From a virus: a DNA stretch of 24,630 nt. This document shows, piece by piece, positions 5,519-12,608 of this stretch. The translations under genes and the position numbers were made by a program. The stretch lies in the IMG/VR virus record IMGVR_UViG_3300028581_000233, positions 1-24,630 of that record. The stretch is one strand, 5' to 3'. The notes below the pieces were generated by a model. It was not told the origin of the DNA and did no database searches. It saw nothing but the letters and a program-made list of their open reading frames with translations. Position 1 is the first letter of the stretch, and each line of letters opens with the position of its first letter.

Positions 5519-6418
5519 ATGAAAAGGTTAGATTTACAATTTAAGGAAATTGATATTGCCAAGTTTAAGAAAAGAACGGCACTTTTGAGTGATGTTAAAA
5601 ATATGATAAAAGATGATGTAATAATTTATGTTGATAATCAACCAGTCTTATTGTATAAAAATATTAAAGAAAATACTGACGATTTAAGATGGGCGGTTAA
5701 GAATATAGATTATGTGGAAGGTAAAAGAACGAGGGGTCTAAAATCAACATCAGCAATATTTGGATACTCACCAAGAATTGCTATGAGGCATGACTATTGC
5801 ACCATAACAAGTATGGCGGAAAAACACCCTAAACAACATCATATTATATCAAACTATATTAGAAGAGTTATACAATATTACGAACAATATTTCCCTGAAA
5901 TATTTGAACAACATAAAGATATAGTATATGAAAAAGTTTTAGATGAATGGAAAATTGGTAACACCCCTTTTACGTCAGGCATTGTAAATAAAAATAATCA
6001 ATTGAAATATCATTTTGATACTGGTAATTTCAAGGGTGTTTTATCTAATATGGTTGTATTCAAGAAGGGAACATCAGGGGGGCATTTAGTTATACCTTCT
6101 TTAGATTTAGCCCTTGAGGTGTCAGACAATAGTTTAACAATATTCAACGGACAAGATATTTTACACGGAGTATCCCCAATTGAATACGATACTGAAACAG
6201 GTTATAGATATTCTGTAGTATATTATTCTTTAGAGCAAATGTGGAAGTGTGAACCTTTAGGTGATGAAATTGATAGAATAAGAAATGTGAAAACACAACG
6301 GGAGATTAATAGGTTAGACCAAGACCACCTTAACAAACTGTCAAAAAGTGCTGATAGTTTAAGTAAGTTTGTAGAGAACGAAAAAAAAATAAAAAAGGAA
6401 AAGAACAATATAAAATAG
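5519..6418 (+). CDS. TET/JBP-family 2-oxoglutarate/Fe(II) dioxygenase
   Basis: 299 residues. The double-stranded beta-helix core is clear: H165-x-D167 in LKYHFDTGN, distal His H216 in DILHGVSPI, and the 2-oxoglutarate-binding Arg R230 in GYRYSVVYYS, 14 residues after the distal His. Upstream conserved stretches (SAIFGYSPR at 78-86, NTPFTSGIVN at 148-157) and SNMVVFKKGTSGGHLVIPS (176-194) match phage-type TET/JBP oxygenases. The last 50 residues are a Lys/Glu-rich helical tail. These enzymes oxidise the 5-methyl of a pyrimidine in DNA. With a 5-hmdU-type kinase and an aGPT-Pplase next door, and no visible 5-methylcytosine methyltransferase, thymine is the favoured substrate. All metal and cosubstrate residues are intact, so it should be active. 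Confidence 0.85.
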   Translation: MKRLDLQFKEIDIAKFKKRTALLSDVKNMIKDDVIIYVDNQPVLLYKNIKENTDDLRWAVKNIDYVEGKRTRGLKSTSAIFGYSPRIAMRHDYCTITSMAEKHPKQHHIISNYIRRVIQYYEQYFPEIFEQHKDIVYEKVLDEWKIGNTPFTSGIVNKNNQLKYHFDTGNFKGVLSNMVVFKKGTSGGHLVIPSLDLALEVSDNSLTIFNGQDILHGVSPIEYDTETGYRYSVVYYSLEQMWKCEPLGDEIDRIRNVKTQREINRLDQDHLNKLSKSADSLSKFVENEKKIKKEKNNIK

Positions 6419-6679
6419 ATGAACGAAAAACAAGAACAATTCATTAAAGAATTATCAAGTTCATTAGGTATAGTTTCTGTTGCATTACAAAAGTCAGACA
6501 TTACAAGAACTGAACTTGACAGTTGGAAAAACAATATGGAGTTTCAAGAAGAGGTAAAAAAAGTTAATGAGATGTGTTTAGATTTTGTTGAAAACAAATT
6601 GATACAACAAATCAACTCGGGGGAATTGCCAGCAATCCAATTCTATCTAAAAACCAAAGGTAAAAAAAGAGGTTATTAA
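6419..6679 (+). CDS. Short HTH protein, terminase-small-subunit-like
   Basis: 86 residues. It begins MNEKQEQFIKELSSSLG and contains a helix-turn-helix (about 16-36: IVSVALQKSDITRTELDSW), a helical middle (EEVKKVNEMCLDFVENKLIQQI) and ends AIQFYLKTKGKKRGY. This is the typical order of HTH small-terminase or phage DNA-binding proteins that share the terminal 'FYLKTKGKKRGY' motif. Usual members continue for tens of residues with a 'VERQE'-like tail. This one stops right at the motif, so it is C-terminally short, perhaps lacking the large-terminase-binding part. It starts one base after the dioxygenase stop (TAG then ATG) and precedes the methyltransferase and large terminase. Confidence 0.65.
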   Translation: MNEKQEQFIKELSSSLGIVSVALQKSDITRTELDSWKNNMEFQEEVKKVNEMCLDFVENKLIQQINSGELPAIQFYLKTKGKKRGY

Positions 6680-6680
6680 A

Positions 6681-7844
6681 ATGATTGATATAAGATTGGG
6701 GGATTGTTTTGAGTTGATTAAGGACTTACCTGATAACTCTGTGGATTTGGTAATCACCAGTCCACCCTATGCAGATATTGTAAATTATGGTATAAACATA
6801 TCAATTAAAAAACCTGGTGAGTATTGTGATTGGTTATTACCCCTATTCAATGAAATACAGAGGGTTCTTAAACCAAGTGGTAGTTTCATACTAAACATCA
6901 ATGATAATTGTTCTAATGGGTTAAGAAACCCGTTTATCTATGAATTGATATACCGCAGTCAAAAGGAAACAAAGTTAAAGTTTTATGATACCTACATCTG
7001 GCATAAGAAAAATGGTATTCCAAATGGTAGTAAAAAACGATTTAGGAATAACACAGAGTTTATATTCCATTTTGTTAAGAACCAAAAGGAGTTAAAGTTC
7101 TATATGGATAGGGTAATGAAAGATGGTGCTGAATCTTACAATGAAAGAAAGAAATACGCATGGAAAGTAGCCAATCACGGATTTACCGAAGATGGTATTA
7201 GATTAGATAAAAAATTTATTGATGGTAGTAATTTACCCGATAAAGTTAGACCTGATAATGTATTCAGGTTTCCAACAGCAGGATTAGCAAGGGATAATAC
7301 CATTAGACACCCTGCTCCATATCACAAAGAATTACCCACATATTTCATCAATTTACTAACAGATGAAGGTGATACTATCTTGGATGTATTCAGTGGAATA
7401 GGGACAACAGGATTGGGGTGTAATGATAGAAATTACATAGGGTTTGAGTTAAATGAGAAATACGCAGAGTTCTCAAAGAAAAGATTAAGTGGTGAAGAAC
7501 TTGAAGATTGGTTGGTATGCCAGTATGACTTGGATGATAACCTGATTGCTTGTTATAAGAACAGGATGGAAGCAGAGAAGGCAACAGGTGTAAATAATAT
7601 GGATATAATGAGAACCTACAACAGAACCAAGTTTAATAGTCGTGGGGGTTATAAATGGAAACTACAAAGGAAGTATGTAATCAACCAATATGACCTAAAT
7701 GATACATTTGTTCGTAGTTGGGATACAATCACACAGATTGAATCTGAACTTGGATTTGATAGTCACAACCATATTGAAGATTGTATTAGAAAAGGAAATC
7801 AAACCAGTTATGGTTATAAATGGAAATTAGAACAAAGAATATGA
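6681..7844 (+). CDS. Beta-class DNA methyltransferase fused to two NUMOD1-like repeats
   Basis: 387 residues. Catalytic motif IV TSPPY at 26-30 precedes SAM-binding motif I (ILDVFSGIGTTGLG, 233-246), the beta-class order used by amino-methyltransferases (N4-cytosine or N6-adenine; TSPPY slightly favours N4C). Downstream, residues about 278-329 and 332-385 are two related repeats of the form 'QYDL-D--------A-----G--------------GYKWKL', resembling NUMOD1 DNA-binding modules of homing endonucleases. The fusion may give extra DNA contacts or sequence specificity. No cognate restriction enzyme is visible, so self-protection or regulation is likely. Starts one base after the HTH gene; its stop overlaps the terminase start (ATGA). 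Confidence 0.85.
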   Translation: MIDIRLGDCFELIKDLPDNSVDLVITSPPYADIVNYGINISIKKPGEYCDWLLPLFNEIQRVLKPSGSFILNINDNCSNGLRNPFIYELIYRSQKETKLKFYDTYIWHKKNGIPNGSKKRFRNNTEFIFHFVKNQKELKFYMDRVMKDGAESYNERKKYAWKVANHGFTEDGIRLDKKFIDGSNLPDKVRPDNVFRFPTAGLARDNTIRHPAPYHKELPTYFINLLTDEGDTILDVFSGIGTTGLGCNDRNYIGFELNEKYAEFSKKRLSGEELEDWLVCQYDLDDNLIACYKNRMEAEKATGVNNMDIMRTYNRTKFNSRGGYKWKLQRKYVINQYDLNDTFVRSWDTITQIESELGFDSHNHIEDCIRKGNQTSYGYKWKLEQRI

Positions 7845-8992
7845 AGATACAAACAACAATTGTTTTTGATGAGTTATTAAAATCTGACGCAGAAGACAAG
7901 AGAATTGTTGTTGCTCAAGGGGGGTCTCGTTCTGGTAAAACTTATAACATTCTAATCTATTGGGTTTATAAATTATTACAAGAAGAAAACAAAACCTTAT
8001 CAATTGTTCGTAAAACTCTACCAGCGTTAAAAAACTCTGTATTAAAAGATTTACAAGAAGTGTTAGAATTATTCGGTCTATGGAATGATAAAGACTGGCA
8101 CAAAATGGAGGGATACTTCAAGATTGGAACAAACACTATCAATTGGTTCTCTATTGACGAACCACAAAAGTTAAGGGGGAGTAAAAGAGATTACCTATAT
8201 TGTAACGAAGCAAACGAACTAAAAATTGAAGACTGGAACCAACTTATATTTAGAACAACAGATAAAGTTATATTGGACTTGAACCCGTCAGAATTATCTT
8301 GTTGGGTTTATGATTTAGAAAAAAGAGAAGATTGTTTTTATTTCAAGACAACTTGGAAGGACAATCCCTTCGTAGATAAGAATATTATAAAAGAATTAGA
8401 ATCGTTAAAGTATAAAGATGAAAACCTTTATAGGATTTATACTTTAGGAGAAAAAGGTATACCAACAACATTAGTATTCAACACATATAACACAATACAA
8501 AATATTCCTGAATATGCAAAACTGTTAGGGTATGGTGTGGATTTTGGATACAATGACCCATCAACTTTAGTGGCGGTATATCAAAACGGGGAAGAACTTT
8601 ATTTTGAGGAAAAGTTATTTGTAAGGAACCTAACAATACAAGATTTTATTTACAGAATAAAAGAAGAACAAATAAATCAAACAGATTATATTTGGGCGGA
8701 CTCCGCATCACCACAAGCCATAGAAGAAATACGTAGAGAGCGGTTTAATATCAGGGGGGTAAATAAAAAATCAATCCTACACGGAATAGACCTTGTTAAA
8801 AGACATAAAGTTTTTATAACAGAGGCATCACAAAATATATTACGGGAGTTTCAATCGTATAAATGGAAAACCGATAAAGACGGCAAACTCCTTGACGCTC
8901 CCGAAGATAAAGACAACCATACCATAGATTCAATAAGATATGTATTAGAATCAACTGTTGGTAATAAACAAAAGAAATTCAGTTTCGTATGA
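7841..8992 (+). CDS. terL: Terminase large subunit (packaging ATPase/nuclease)
   Basis: 383 residues from the ATG at 7841, chosen over 7820 because it makes an ATGA overlap with the methyltransferase stop. The ATPase domain has Walker A GGSRSGKT (27-34), a Walker B-like strand DYLYCNEAN (117-125) with the catalytic Glu at 123, and the coupling segment DLNPS. The RNase H-like nuclease domain has GVDFGYNDPS (D234), WADSASPQ (D287) and HTIDSIRY (D363), consistent with a complete Mg-dependent nuclease triad. The protein pumps DNA into proheads and cuts the concatemer. Length is normal for a terminase_3-like protein. This is one of the most secure calls in the window. Confidence 0.95.
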   Translation: MKIQTTIVFDELLKSDAEDKRIVVAQGGSRSGKTYNILIYWVYKLLQEENKTLSIVRKTLPALKNSVLKDLQEVLELFGLWNDKDWHKMEGYFKIGTNTINWFSIDEPQKLRGSKRDYLYCNEANELKIEDWNQLIFRTTDKVILDLNPSELSCWVYDLEKREDCFYFKTTWKDNPFVDKNIIKELESLKYKDENLYRIYTLGEKGIPTTLVFNTYNTIQNIPEYAKLLGYGVDFGYNDPSTLVAVYQNGEELYFEEKLFVRNLTIQDFIYRIKEEQINQTDYIWADSASPQAIEEIRRERFNIRGVNKKSILHGIDLVKRHKVFITEASQNILREFQSYKWKTDKDGKLLDAPEDKDNHTIDSIRYVLESTVGNKQKKFSFV

Positions 8993-9636
8993 TAAAAATA
9001 AAAATAGATAATAAAGAAATCTTGATTGACCCAAGGTTAACAATCAATATGTATCAAAAGATACAAAAAAATCCTAAAAAATATGAAACTCCAACAGAGG
9101 TATTGTCCTTGTATTTGGATTTAGAACCAAAAGAATTACGGTCATTACCGGTTGATGAAATATCTTATATTGCAGATACAATAACAAAACATAATGAAGA
9201 ACCAAATACCGATATAGTTCTAACCTTCAAGTATAAAGGAATTGATTATGGTATGGAGAACGATTGGGGGAATATGACTTGGGGACAATGGACAGATTTA
9301 GAAGTATTCAGTCAAAAGGATAAAATAAATGATTCTATTCATGTGCTTATGGCACTCCTCTACAGACCGGTAAAAGTGCAAGAAGGAAAAACATATGTGT
9401 TGGAAAAGTTTAACTCTGACGAAGTATGGGATAGAGCAAATCTTTTCAAGGATATACCTGTTGAATATTGGTTTGGAGCTTCTACTTTTTTTTTGCTTAT
9501 GTCAACAACATACATAAAAAATATGGAAAGTTCTATGAAAACGACGATGCGGGTCAAGAAGATAATTTGGACGGGGATGAAACATCTACCAAAATGGTTA
9601 GTTCCGAAGCGGCTGCACGATTTTATTTTGAGTTAA
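8989..9636 (+). CDS. Tail assembly chaperone, zero-frame product
   Basis: 215 codons in the zero frame, overlapping the terminase stop by ATGA. The first about 168 residues look like a real folded protein (ITKHNEEPNTDIVLTFKY, later VEYWFGASTFF). It resembles the tail-assembly chaperones ('F-GA--FF') of Bacteroidota siphophages that protect the tape measure. After the T9 run at 9486-9494 this frame becomes Lys/Trp/Arg/Met-rich with rare codons (CGG, CCG, CTG), while the -1 frame becomes the better coding frame. The last 47 codons are therefore probably only the tail of the short, unshifted product. Family assignment is from pattern; its position after terL and well before the tape measure is somewhat unusual. 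Confidence 0.65.
   Translation: MIKIKIDNKEILIDPRLTINMYQKIQKNPKKYETPTEVLSLYLDLEPKELRSLPVDEISYIADTITKHNEEPNTDIVLTFKYKGIDYGMENDWGNMTWGQWTDLEVFSQKDKINDSIHVLMALLYRPVKVQEGKTYVLEKFNSDEVWDRANLFKDIPVEYWFGASTFFLLMSTTYIKNMESSMKTTMRVKKIIWTGMKHLPKWLVPKRLHDFILS
9486..9494 (+). promoter_or_regulatory. Candidate programmed -1 ribosomal frameshift site
   Basis: A run of nine T places the heptamer T TTT TTT in the right phase of the zero frame (...ACT TTT TTT TTG...). This is a canonical X XXY YYZ slip site. A one-base backward slip joins the upstream chaperone frame to the long -1 frame ending at 9794, giving a product of about 268 residues. Because it is a homopolymer, a missing T from sequencing would have the same effect (T10 would make one continuous frame). 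Confidence 0.55.
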
Positions 9637-9794
9637 CATTTCAGTTGTCTAATGACGATATAACGAAATTTGACGGACTGAATAAAACTAATATGTATTT
9701 ATGTTTGAATGCGGCATCTTTAATTAAAGATAGAATTATTCAACAACAAAACGAGTTAAAAAAATTAGAACAAAAACAAAAAGTTAACAGATGA
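9492..9794 (+). CDS. Tail assembly chaperone, -1 frame extension
   Basis: The -1 frame from the T9 run to the TGA at 9792-9794 adds 100 residues. It reads FAYVNNIHKKYGKFYEN, then an acidic stretch (DDAGQEDNLDGDE), then ARFYFELTFQLSNDDITKF and a Gln/Lys-rich helical end. Composition and codon use look properly coding. The frame has no ATG near its beginning: upstream only a TTG at 9468, and the first internal ATG at 9592-9594. Expression by frameshifting, like gpG/gpGT of lambda-like tails, is therefore the simplest reading. Its stop overlaps the next gene by ATGA. Alternatives are a homopolymer sequencing error or a separate gene from ATG 9592. Confidence 0.6.
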   Translation, partial: FAYVNNIHKKYGKFYENDDAGQEDNLDGDETSTKMVSSEAAARFYFELTFQLSNDDITKFDGLNKTNMYLCLNAASLIKDRIIQQQNELKKLEQKQKVNR

Positions 9795-10351
9795 GTAATG
9801 TAATGAATCAATATACAACCTTCCACAAGGTTTTAGATTATCTACAATATTTTCAAGAACAATCCCCCATAGTCAATTCTTTTGGTTATGGTAATCTTGT
9901 TGATTTTGGAAAAAATATATCAGGTAGTTCTGTAAATTACCCCTTCTTATTTGTTGTTCCACAAGCAATAGAATATCAAGAAAATATGACCGTATATTCT
10001 GTTACGATGATATTTGCGGATATTCTTAATTGGGATTTATCAAATGAAAAAGATTGTGTAAGTGATATGAGTTTACAGGCACGTAGATTTTTATCTTATA
10101 TTAAAAGGGGTATGAATACTTCACCTGAAATATATGATAATATTGATGTCAATTTTCCTCTAACCGCACTACCGTTTTTTGAGAGATTTGGAGACCACGT
10201 AGCCGGTGTTGCTCTTGAGGTTCCTTTAATAGTTTATGATACAATAGATGCTTGTGATTATTACCCAACCCCAACGCCAAGCATATCATCAAGTCCTACA
10301 CCAACAATAACTCCTACACCAACAATAACACCTTCAATAACCCCTCCATAA
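9791..10351 (+). CDS. Tail-terminator/neck-like structural protein with C-terminal PT tract
   Basis: 186 residues. The body (1-157) has a compact alternating strand pattern (SVNYPFLFVVPQAIEYQEN, SVTMIFADILNWDLSNEKD, MSLQARRFLSYIKRG, FFERFGDHVAGVALEVPL). This fits the small proteins found with the HK97-gp10-like gene in Bacteroidota phages, probably a tail terminator or head-tail joining protein. From residue 159 on it is a Pro-Thr/Ser-Ile tract (YYPTPTPSISSSPTPT and further). The tract could be an exposed flexible arm on the virion. Start overlaps the previous stop (ATGA); the next gene begins one base after its stop. Function by context; the fold is not assigned. Confidence 0.65.
   Translation: MSNVMNQYTTFHKVLDYLQYFQEQSPIVNSFGYGNLVDFGKNISGSSVNYPFLFVVPQAIEYQENMTVYSVTMIFADILNWDLSNEKDCVSDMSLQARRFLSYIKRGMNTSPEIYDNIDVNFPLTALPFFERFGDHVAGVALEVPLIVYDTIDACDYYPTPTPSISSSPTPTITPTPTITPSITPP
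10265..10348 (+). repeat. Pro-Thr codon repeat (C-terminal arm of neck-like protein)
   Basis: About 28 codons made almost only of CCA/CCT, ACA/ACC and ATA/TCA, encoding a PTPT/ITPT tract. The repeat is in frame and ends at the stop codon. Similar tracts occur in the 10925-12595 gene and in the partial gene at the right edge. Confidence 0.8.
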
Positions 10352-10352
10352 G

Positions 10353-10925
10353 ATGAACGAACGTGAGACACAAATATTATTACAAATATGTGATGATATT
10401 AAAAACAACATTCAAAAAGAATTATTAAAGGATAGGTTCTCACGAGCATACGATGGAACAAGAAAACCGGTAAATGGAGGGTATGTTGGAGCTTTAAGCA
10501 ATAGAAAAACTACCGGTAAGTTATTTGAGGCTGTAACTGTTCAACCAACAACAACAGAAAAAGGTTTTGATATACAAGTAACTTTTCCTGGTGCTGACTA
10601 TTGGAAGTGGGTCAATTTTGGACGTAGGGGTAAAAATACAGATATAGCTGGTAATTCAACAACTGTAAAATATCCCCCACTATCAGCAATACAATCTTGG
10701 ATTGCAAACAAGGGTCTACCACAGTTCAGAGACAAACGAGGTAGATATATGAGTAATGCAGATAGAGCATTTCTAATACAAAGAAGTATTGGAGAATATG
10801 GTATTTTTCCTACTTTATTTGTAAACGAAGGTATACAAAAATCAGAGGAAGATGTAAAGTTCTTCCTTGTTGACTACGGTAGAACCGTTATCAAATCAAT
10901 CATAGACAAACAACTAAAAAAATAA
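10353..10925 (+). CDS. HK97 gp10-like neck/tail-completion protein
   Basis: 190 residues. The central motif 'YWKWVNFGRRGKNTD' (about 88-102) followed by VKYPPLSAIQSWIANKGL and then FLIQRSIGEYGIFPT is the signature order of HK97 gp10/virion-morphogenesis proteins. In those, a W-x-x-F-G-R/T-G loop is followed by a 'P-L--I--WI' helix. These proteins sit at the head-tail joint. A helical C-terminus (DVKFFLVDYGRTVIKSIIDKQ) closes it. It lies between the PT-tailed neck-like gene and the long PT/Cys-domain protein, with a one-base overlap (TAATG) at its stop. Length is within the usual range. Confidence 0.75.
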   Translation: MNERETQILLQICDDIKNNIQKELLKDRFSRAYDGTRKPVNGGYVGALSNRKTTGKLFEAVTVQPTTTEKGFDIQVTFPGADYWKWVNFGRRGKNTDIAGNSTTVKYPPLSAIQSWIANKGLPQFRDKRGRYMSNADRAFLIQRSIGEYGIFPTLFVNEGIQKSEEDVKFFLVDYGRTVIKSIIDKQLKK

Positions 10926-12595
10926 TGTCAATTACATTTCAATCAACCCCAGCGGAGTTTCAACCTGTTTTATCTGACGGTATATTTTTCACCCTATCAT
11001 CAAACACCTATAACACACTATCAACATTCAAGTTTAAATTCAACTATAACTTATTTGTAGAAGATGTATTGGTTTTTGCTGGTAAATGTTCCCCAAACCC
11101 CTATGGATTAGGTATTGTTGATTTACAACAAATATTAGAAACCTACACAGATTCTTTACCTATATCTTATTGGGATACAACCCCTATTTATACACATCAA
11201 ACATTTCCGTTCTCAAGACCTGCAAATGAAGAGGTTATAAATTATTACTTGAAGGTGGGGTATGAATTTGCGGATAGTGAAATAAGTCCGGTAACCGGAT
11301 ATACAGGATACGGTAATTCTGTTGGAGACCCTGCAGTTCAAACACAAGTATACAAGGTATTCCGTTCAACTATGGGAACTAACCCAAGAGCCACACAACA
11401 GAGTTTTAACATAGACCCATATATTTTATCAGGATTACCACAAGGGGTATATCCAACAACATCAGGATTATTTCTAACAAACGCACCACGTATTTTAGAT
11501 GTGTTAGATACTGACTATTTTACTTTAGGTTTTACTAACTATTACCTGTGGAGTGGACAAACTTCAGGATTTAGTCAAGGGTATTATGTTGAATATAACT
11601 TTTATGATGACCAAGGCGCATTACTATCAGCAACCACCTATGATAATATTACAACAAATGGGGGAGGTCCAAGAACTAATTGTAATTTAGTTTATCAAAA
11701 CCTTTATTTGATTGAGCCTGTTTCAGCCGCTACAGATTGGAACACTATGTATGTTGCTGCAGGTCCGGCTAATTTACCACAAATCCCAAATGGAACGGTT
11801 CAATATACAGTTCAACTATTCGGGAACTTTACAGGAACTACAAGTCCTATCTTACCATCACCTACGCCAACCCCTACACAGTTCTTAACACCAACCCCAA
11901 CACCAACACCGTCATCAACCCCTGCGGGAATCTGTTCAGGTTGCACCGAGTATCAAATAACATACACGGGAGAATCCGTAGCGAGTGTTACAATAATAAA
12001 TTGTTACACACAACTAGCACAAAATATTCTAATTCAACCTAATTTAGTTTACAATGTATGTTCTTGTGAATTCCCAGTTACTGAAGTAGAAATGCAAATC
12101 TTAACAGGAGGTCCTTGTGGTCCCCCAATCACACCAACTCCAACCCCAACTCCAACTAATAGTTGTATTTGTGTAGAATATCTTGTTACAAATGATACCT
12201 TAATTACTGACTTTATACAATACATAAACTGTCTTGGTATTCCAACTACATATGGTTTAGCTGGTAATTCCGCAACCACAATTTGCGCATGTGAGGGAAC
12301 AATAGTAACTGAATACTCAACTGTTAGTGAATTAGGTCCTTGTGTTCCTCCATCTCAAACTCCTACAAGAACCCCTACTAAAACTCCTACACCAACACCA
12401 ACACCAGGGTGTGTTTGTATTGAATACCAAATTGACTCAGAGCGAGAAGATGTAACTACAGTATCTTACATTGACTGCGAGAATCAAGCGCAATTTGACT
12501 CACTACCTGGATTTGGAACCCTAATAATTTGTGCTTGTGAAGGTTCTGTTAATGTTGAAGGTGGTGTTTCTATTACTAACTTAGGTCCTTGTTAA
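10925..12595 (+). CDS. Virion structural protein with PT linkers and three six-Cys domains
   Basis: 556 residues. Residues 1-305 are beta-rich (for example STFKFKFNYNLFVEDVLVF, GLGIVDLQQILETY) and resemble tail proteins of Bacteroidota phages, probably surface-exposed tail or receptor-contact components. Residues 311-334, 402-411 and 479-494 are PTPT tracts. Each leads into a domain of about 60 residues with the Cys pattern C-x1/2-C-x19-C-x17/18-C-x-C-x16/17-C: Cys 337/340/360/379/381/398, 414/416/436/454/456/473 and 496/498/518/536/538/556. Beads-on-a-string domains with conserved Cys suggest disulfide-stabilised adhesin-like modules. Protein function is inferred from position and architecture. 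Confidence 0.7.
   Translation: MSITFQSTPAEFQPVLSDGIFFTLSSNTYNTLSTFKFKFNYNLFVEDVLVFAGKCSPNPYGLGIVDLQQILETYTDSLPISYWDTTPIYTHQTFPFSRPANEEVINYYLKVGYEFADSEISPVTGYTGYGNSVGDPAVQTQVYKVFRSTMGTNPRATQQSFNIDPYILSGLPQGVYPTTSGLFLTNAPRILDVLDTDYFTLGFTNYYLWSGQTSGFSQGYYVEYNFYDDQGALLSATTYDNITTNGGGPRTNCNLVYQNLYLIEPVSAATDWNTMYVAAGPANLPQIPNGTVQYTVQLFGNFTGTTSPILPSPTPTPTQFLTPTPTPTPSSTPAGICSGCTEYQITYTGESVASVTIINCYTQLAQNILIQPNLVYNVCSCEFPVTEVEMQILTGGPCGPPITPTPTPTPTNSCICVEYLVTNDTLITDFIQYINCLGIPTTYGLAGNSATTICACEGTIVTEYSTVSELGPCVPPSQTPTRTPTKTPTPTPTPGCVCIEYQIDSEREDVTTVSYIDCENQAQFDSLPGFGTLIICACEGSVNVEGGVSITNLGPC
11855..12592 (+). repeat. Three tandem PT-linker + six-Cys domain repeats
   Basis: Three in-frame modules, each a Pro-Thr codon tract followed by a domain ending in a Gly-Pro-Cys codon triplet (at 12116-12118, 12341-12343 and 12590-12592 for the final Cys). 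The DNA is only loosely repeated except at the PT tracts and a GGTCCTTG block before each end, so the duplications are old or fast-evolving. On the minus strand the linkers give short GG runs (GGTGTTGGTGTTGG type). Confidence 0.75.
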
Positions 12596-12607
12596 AAATT
12601 AAAATAT
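12594..12607 (+). promoter_or_regulatory. A-rich translation leader AAAAATTAAAATAT
   Basis: The 14-base sequence AAAAATTAAAATAT immediately precedes the ATG at 12609. The identical 14-mer lies at 23588-23601 before the tail-tube gene. There is no Shine-Dalgarno sequence at either start. An A/T-rich leader that keeps the start site unstructured is typical of Bacteroidota and their phages. Confidence 0.4.
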
Positions 12608-12608
12608 T

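Noticed and set aside
5519-6418. 5-methylcytosine pathway as the role of the dioxygenase
   Set aside because: Not excluded, but no C5-cytosine methyltransferase motif (PCQ/ENV) is in the window and the neighbouring kinase and aGPT-Pplase-like protein favour thymine.
6681-7844. Restriction-modification system
   Set aside because: No restriction endonuclease or specificity subunit gene is adjacent; the methyltransferase appears solitary.
10265-12406. CRISPR-like repeat array
   Set aside because: The repeats are in-frame Pro-Thr codons without regular spacer-repeat periodicity.
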